Shown here: positions 4,693 to 6,371 of the stretch, one piece after another
Layout: each line of letters begins with the position of its first letter
Position numbering within the stretch: the first letter of the stretch is position 1
Assembly: GCA_018698735.1 (NCBI GenBank)
Contig: JABIPD010000101.1
Coordinates: 1-6,371, forward strand
Direction: 5' to 3'
DNA length: 6,371 bases
Source: Candidatus Jacksonbacteria bacterium
Lineage (GTDB): Bacteria; Patescibacteriota; Patescibacteriia; UBA9629; GWA2-43-13
Notes under the pieces: generated by a model
Told to the model about the DNA's origin: nothing
What the model saw: only the letters and a program-made list of their open reading frames with translations
Databases searched by the model: none
Made by a program: the position numbers and the translations under genes

Positions 4693-5280
4693 CTACTTAT
4701 TACGAATTTTAATATACCAAAGCGCGAGTAACGCACCGATAGCATCTGCTACTAAATCAAGCGAGGTATTTATATATCCCCCTACTCCTGTCTCTGGCAA
4801 TATCACCGTTAAAGTAAATTCTACAATCTCGTTAAAAGCACCTACTCCTAATCCAGCCATAACCACCACAATCCCTAACCGTACCCACCCCAGTTTTCCC
4901 TCTTTCAACAGCGGCTTCAACAGCACATACATTAAATATGTTGCTACCCCAAATCCTATTATATGCACCAGTTGATCGTATCTAAAAATATTATACGATT
5001 CGGAAAAAGTCACCAGCATGGTTTCGTACAATTTTACTCCATTCAAAAATATCCCACCGCCTGCTACATGCATAAACGCCCAAATGCTTAATCCCCATAA
5101 TACATCTAATGGATAGGTTACCTTTTTATCGCTTAGCAATAGGACAATAAAAAAGAAGATAACAACGCCAACATAAATAAGGAATTCGTTGTTATGTTGC
5201 TGAATAAAGAAGCCTGTAAATAAGCTCAAGACAGCTGCGTTAACAATTACTAATGGCCAAAGTTTTTTACGGATAAACAT
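4693..5280 (-). CDS. YjdF/DUF2238- or VanZ-like integral membrane protein
   Basis: From the ATG at 5280 the protein has 195 residues and about six hydrophobic segments, near 9-26, 33-50, 57-80, 103-121, 133-155 and 174-191. Polar residues lie in or beside these segments in a pattern shared by DUF2238 (YjdF) proteins and resembling VanZ-like ones: H71 with GGG 74-76, YDQLVH (101-106, D102 and H106), NEIVEF (150-155, E151 and E154) and DLVADAIGA (175-183, D175 and D179). This points to an intramembrane acid/histidine site, but the substrate is unknown. The frame is open back to 5436, but that extension overlaps the upstream enzyme gene and reads as soluble, unconserved-looking sequence, so the inner ATG is preferred. 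It begins 40 nt after the upstream stop. No Shine-Dalgarno site is seen; the leader is AT-rich and may hold a weak promoter. Confidence 0.82.
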   Translation of the reverse strand: MFIRKKLWPLVIVNAAVLSLFTGFFIQQHNNEFLIYVGVVIFFFIVLLLSDKKVTYPLDVLWGLSIWAFMHVAGGGIFLNGVKLYETMLVTFSESYNIFRYDQLVHIIGFGVATYLMYVLLKPLLKEGKLGWVRLGIVVVMAGLGVGAFNEIVEFTLTVILPETGVGGYINTSLDLVADAIGALLALWYIKIRNK

Positions 5281-5320
5281 ATATTCGATTTTTATTATTG
5301 AATCTATTCTTTTAATAGCA

Positions 5321-6127
5321 TTATGACACCCAATTACCCAAAATATAAGCCTCTGCTCCGATCGGTTTTCCTTGAGAGCCAAATAAAATAACCCTTTCTT
5401 TATCCGCGACATATTTTCTTGATTCATCTTCCGCAATAACCGTCCCAGCTTCTATGGTCTGAAAATCTGCAAACGTCTGTGTTAGTTCAAATTCCTCAGA
5501 TGTCACCTTTTGAACATCATCAACATGCAATGCTTTTTGTGCAACCCTCCCCATGGGAATAATACTTTCTATGCAATTATAGTATTGTAAAAATTGAAGT
5601 ATTGAATTGTAAGCTAAATCAGTATTTTTCTCGCTTTCTCCGGAATATCCACATTCCAAACAAATTCCAATTGTATTTTTTCTCTTCATGTATCCATCTG
5701 TTCCTCCGGGCTCTATTTTATTAAATCCTGTGGCAACAATAGTAAAATCCATATTACTAACGACCTCTGCGCCATTATCTGTAATAGCAAAAGGAGTTGT
5801 CTCCTTATTATTACTCGCATGGATATCTAATAATGCATCGCACTCGTCTAAAAGAGACATTAACTCTATAGCTCTTTTTTCTTCATACGTCTCGCCAGAT
5901 TGGTCGTCAAAAAAACATCTATTTAAATTCTTATCCACAAACCGAACATTCTTTTTTACTGCTTCTGGGTTTGCAAAAACAAAATAAACAGCACCTCTCG
6001 TTAGTTCTATATTCTTCAAAATTTTCTCCACAGCAAAAACTCCAGCTTTTTCGTTGCCGTGTACACCACAAAATACGGCCAACGTTTTGCCTGTATTCCC
6101 TGAATCTTTTTTTATTATAGAATCCAT
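5321..6127 (-). CDS. Succinylglutamate desuccinylase/aspartoacylase-family zinc hydrolase
   Basis: This 268-residue protein of the AstE/AspA group (M14-like zinc fold) has family-typical length. These enzymes remove an acyl group from an N-acyl amino acid or a related amide. The zinc site is visible: CGVHGNE (20-26, ligands H23 and E26) and DIHAS (101-105, ligand H103). Substrate-binding NLNR (67-70, R70) follows FANPEA (51-56) and VRFVDKN (61-67), as in aspartoacylase. E158 in the LECGYSGE segment (157-164) is the probable general base/acid. The C-terminal part from about 190 is beta-rich (GTVIAEDESRKYVADKERVILF), matching the family's C-terminal barrel. True substrate specificity cannot be read from sequence, so astE is not assigned. 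It is the first gene of the four-gene minus-strand run. The ATG has only a distant GAG as a possible Shine-Dalgarno site. Confidence 0.9.
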   Translation of the reverse strand: MDSIIKKDSGNTGKTLAVFCGVHGNEKAGVFAVEKILKNIELTRGAVYFVFANPEAVKKNVRFVDKNLNRCFFDDQSGETYEEKRAIELMSLLDECDALLDIHASNNKETTPFAITDNGAEVVSNMDFTIVATGFNKIEPGGTDGYMKRKNTIGICLECGYSGESEKNTDLAYNSILQFLQYYNCIESIIPMGRVAQKALHVDDVQKVTSEEFELTQTFADFQTIEAGTVIAEDESRKYVADKERVILFGSQGKPIGAEAYILGNWVS

Positions 6128-6197
6128 ATTTTAAATCTCTATATCGCTACCTGTATAACCATAAACCAAAGTTGACTAAATATCAATTATTCATTAG

Positions 6198-6224
6198 AAT
6201 AGCATGCTATTTGATGCAAGCATG
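6198..6224. promoter_or_regulatory. Nested palindromes in a divergent intergenic spacer
   Basis: AATAGCATGCTATT (6198-6211) is a perfect 14-bp palindrome. ATGCAAGCAT (6214-6223) is a second one with a 2-bp centre. CATGCT (6203-6208) and AGCATG (6219-6224) form a third inverted pair across 10 bp. They lie between the divergent zinc-hydrolase gene and the plus-strand gene at the right edge, a natural place for an operator. No matching regulator is encoded nearby, and promoter boxes around it are not convincing. Confidence 0.4.
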
Positions 6225-6281
6225 TTCTTAATAGAAGACTGTGCTAAGCATCTAGAACCCTAGCAATGAATGGAGATCCTC

Positions 6282-6371
6282 ATGGAGATGGAACAGATAA
6301 GAACACTGCTCGCGGAAGCTGAAGACGACGACTGTACAGCGAAGCGGCGAGAAGAGATACTACAAGAACTC
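6282..6371 (+). CDS. N-terminal fragment of an unidentified gene (runs off right edge)
   Basis: Thirty codons are open to the window end, beginning MEMEQIRTLLAEAEDDDC. GGAG at 6272-6275 lies 6 nt before the ATG, the best Shine-Dalgarno site for any larger gene in the window. The visible peptide is highly charged, predicted helical, and rich in E, D, K and R, with no recognisable motif, so no function is assigned. Base use is more GC-rich (GCG, GAC, CGG codons) than in the AT-leaning genes to the left, which may mean a different origin or simply the charged composition. The ATG at 6288 is an alternative start. A competing frame from the ATG at 6266 stops after 17 codons. Confidence 0.45.
   Translation, partial: MEMEQIRTLLAEAEDDDCTAKRREEILQEL

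Noticed and set aside
5281..5436. A 52-residue N-terminal extension of the YjdF-like protein
   Set aside because: It would overlap 116 nt of the zinc-hydrolase gene and adds non-hydrophobic sequence before a clean membrane-protein start at 5280.

Overview
The window looks like chromosomal DNA of a small-genome bacterium, most likely a Patescibacteria/CPR member such as a Parcubacteria-type lineage. The supports are indirect. Genes are compact and AT-leaning, Shine-Dalgarno sites are mostly weak or absent, several promoters sit so close to start codons that the mRNAs would be leaderless, and protein types common in those genomes recur (a cysteine-free bL33, and a short 3-TM protein with a FGxPxLWYLDG motif). 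UGA is not used as a sense codon in any gene read here. The lineage call is an inference, not a measurement.

Left part (1-1386): a family 2 glycosyltransferase runs off the left edge on the minus strand. It is divergent from rpmG (bL33), a 56-codon gene at 329-499 on the plus strand. Each has a recognisable sigma70-type promoter in the 113-bp gap. rpmG ends in a hairpin terminator, and the promoter of the next gene, an exodeoxyribonuclease III / AP endonuclease (566-1345), starts inside that terminator's T-tract. A perfect 16-bp stem terminator (1350-1386) closes xth and also serves the convergent minus-strand genes.

Centre (1408-3521, minus strand): a three-gene signalling-type cluster in the order ECF sigma factor (2869-3450), a three-helix membrane protein with an extracytoplasmic beta-rich tail (2132-2866, starting 2 nt after the sigma stop), and a secreted protein of two 78-residue-spaced repeats (1408-2052). 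By position the membrane protein is the likely anti-sigma factor and the secreted protein a likely sensor partner or output. This is the best candidate for an under-described system in the window.

Right part (3524-6127, minus strand): four co-directional genes read from right to left. They are an AstE/AspA-type zinc amidohydrolase, a YjdF/DUF2238- or VanZ-like membrane protein, a Qnr/McbG-type pentapeptide-repeat protein and a small 3-TM protein, followed by a strong hairpin terminator at 3524-3561. Between the second and third genes lies a 226-bp gap with an imperfect inverted repeat built on GTCATYCTGAG and CGAAGRATCTTC cores. The right end (6128-6371) holds a palindrome-rich spacer and the first 30 codons of a plus-strand gene with a good Shine-Dalgarno site.
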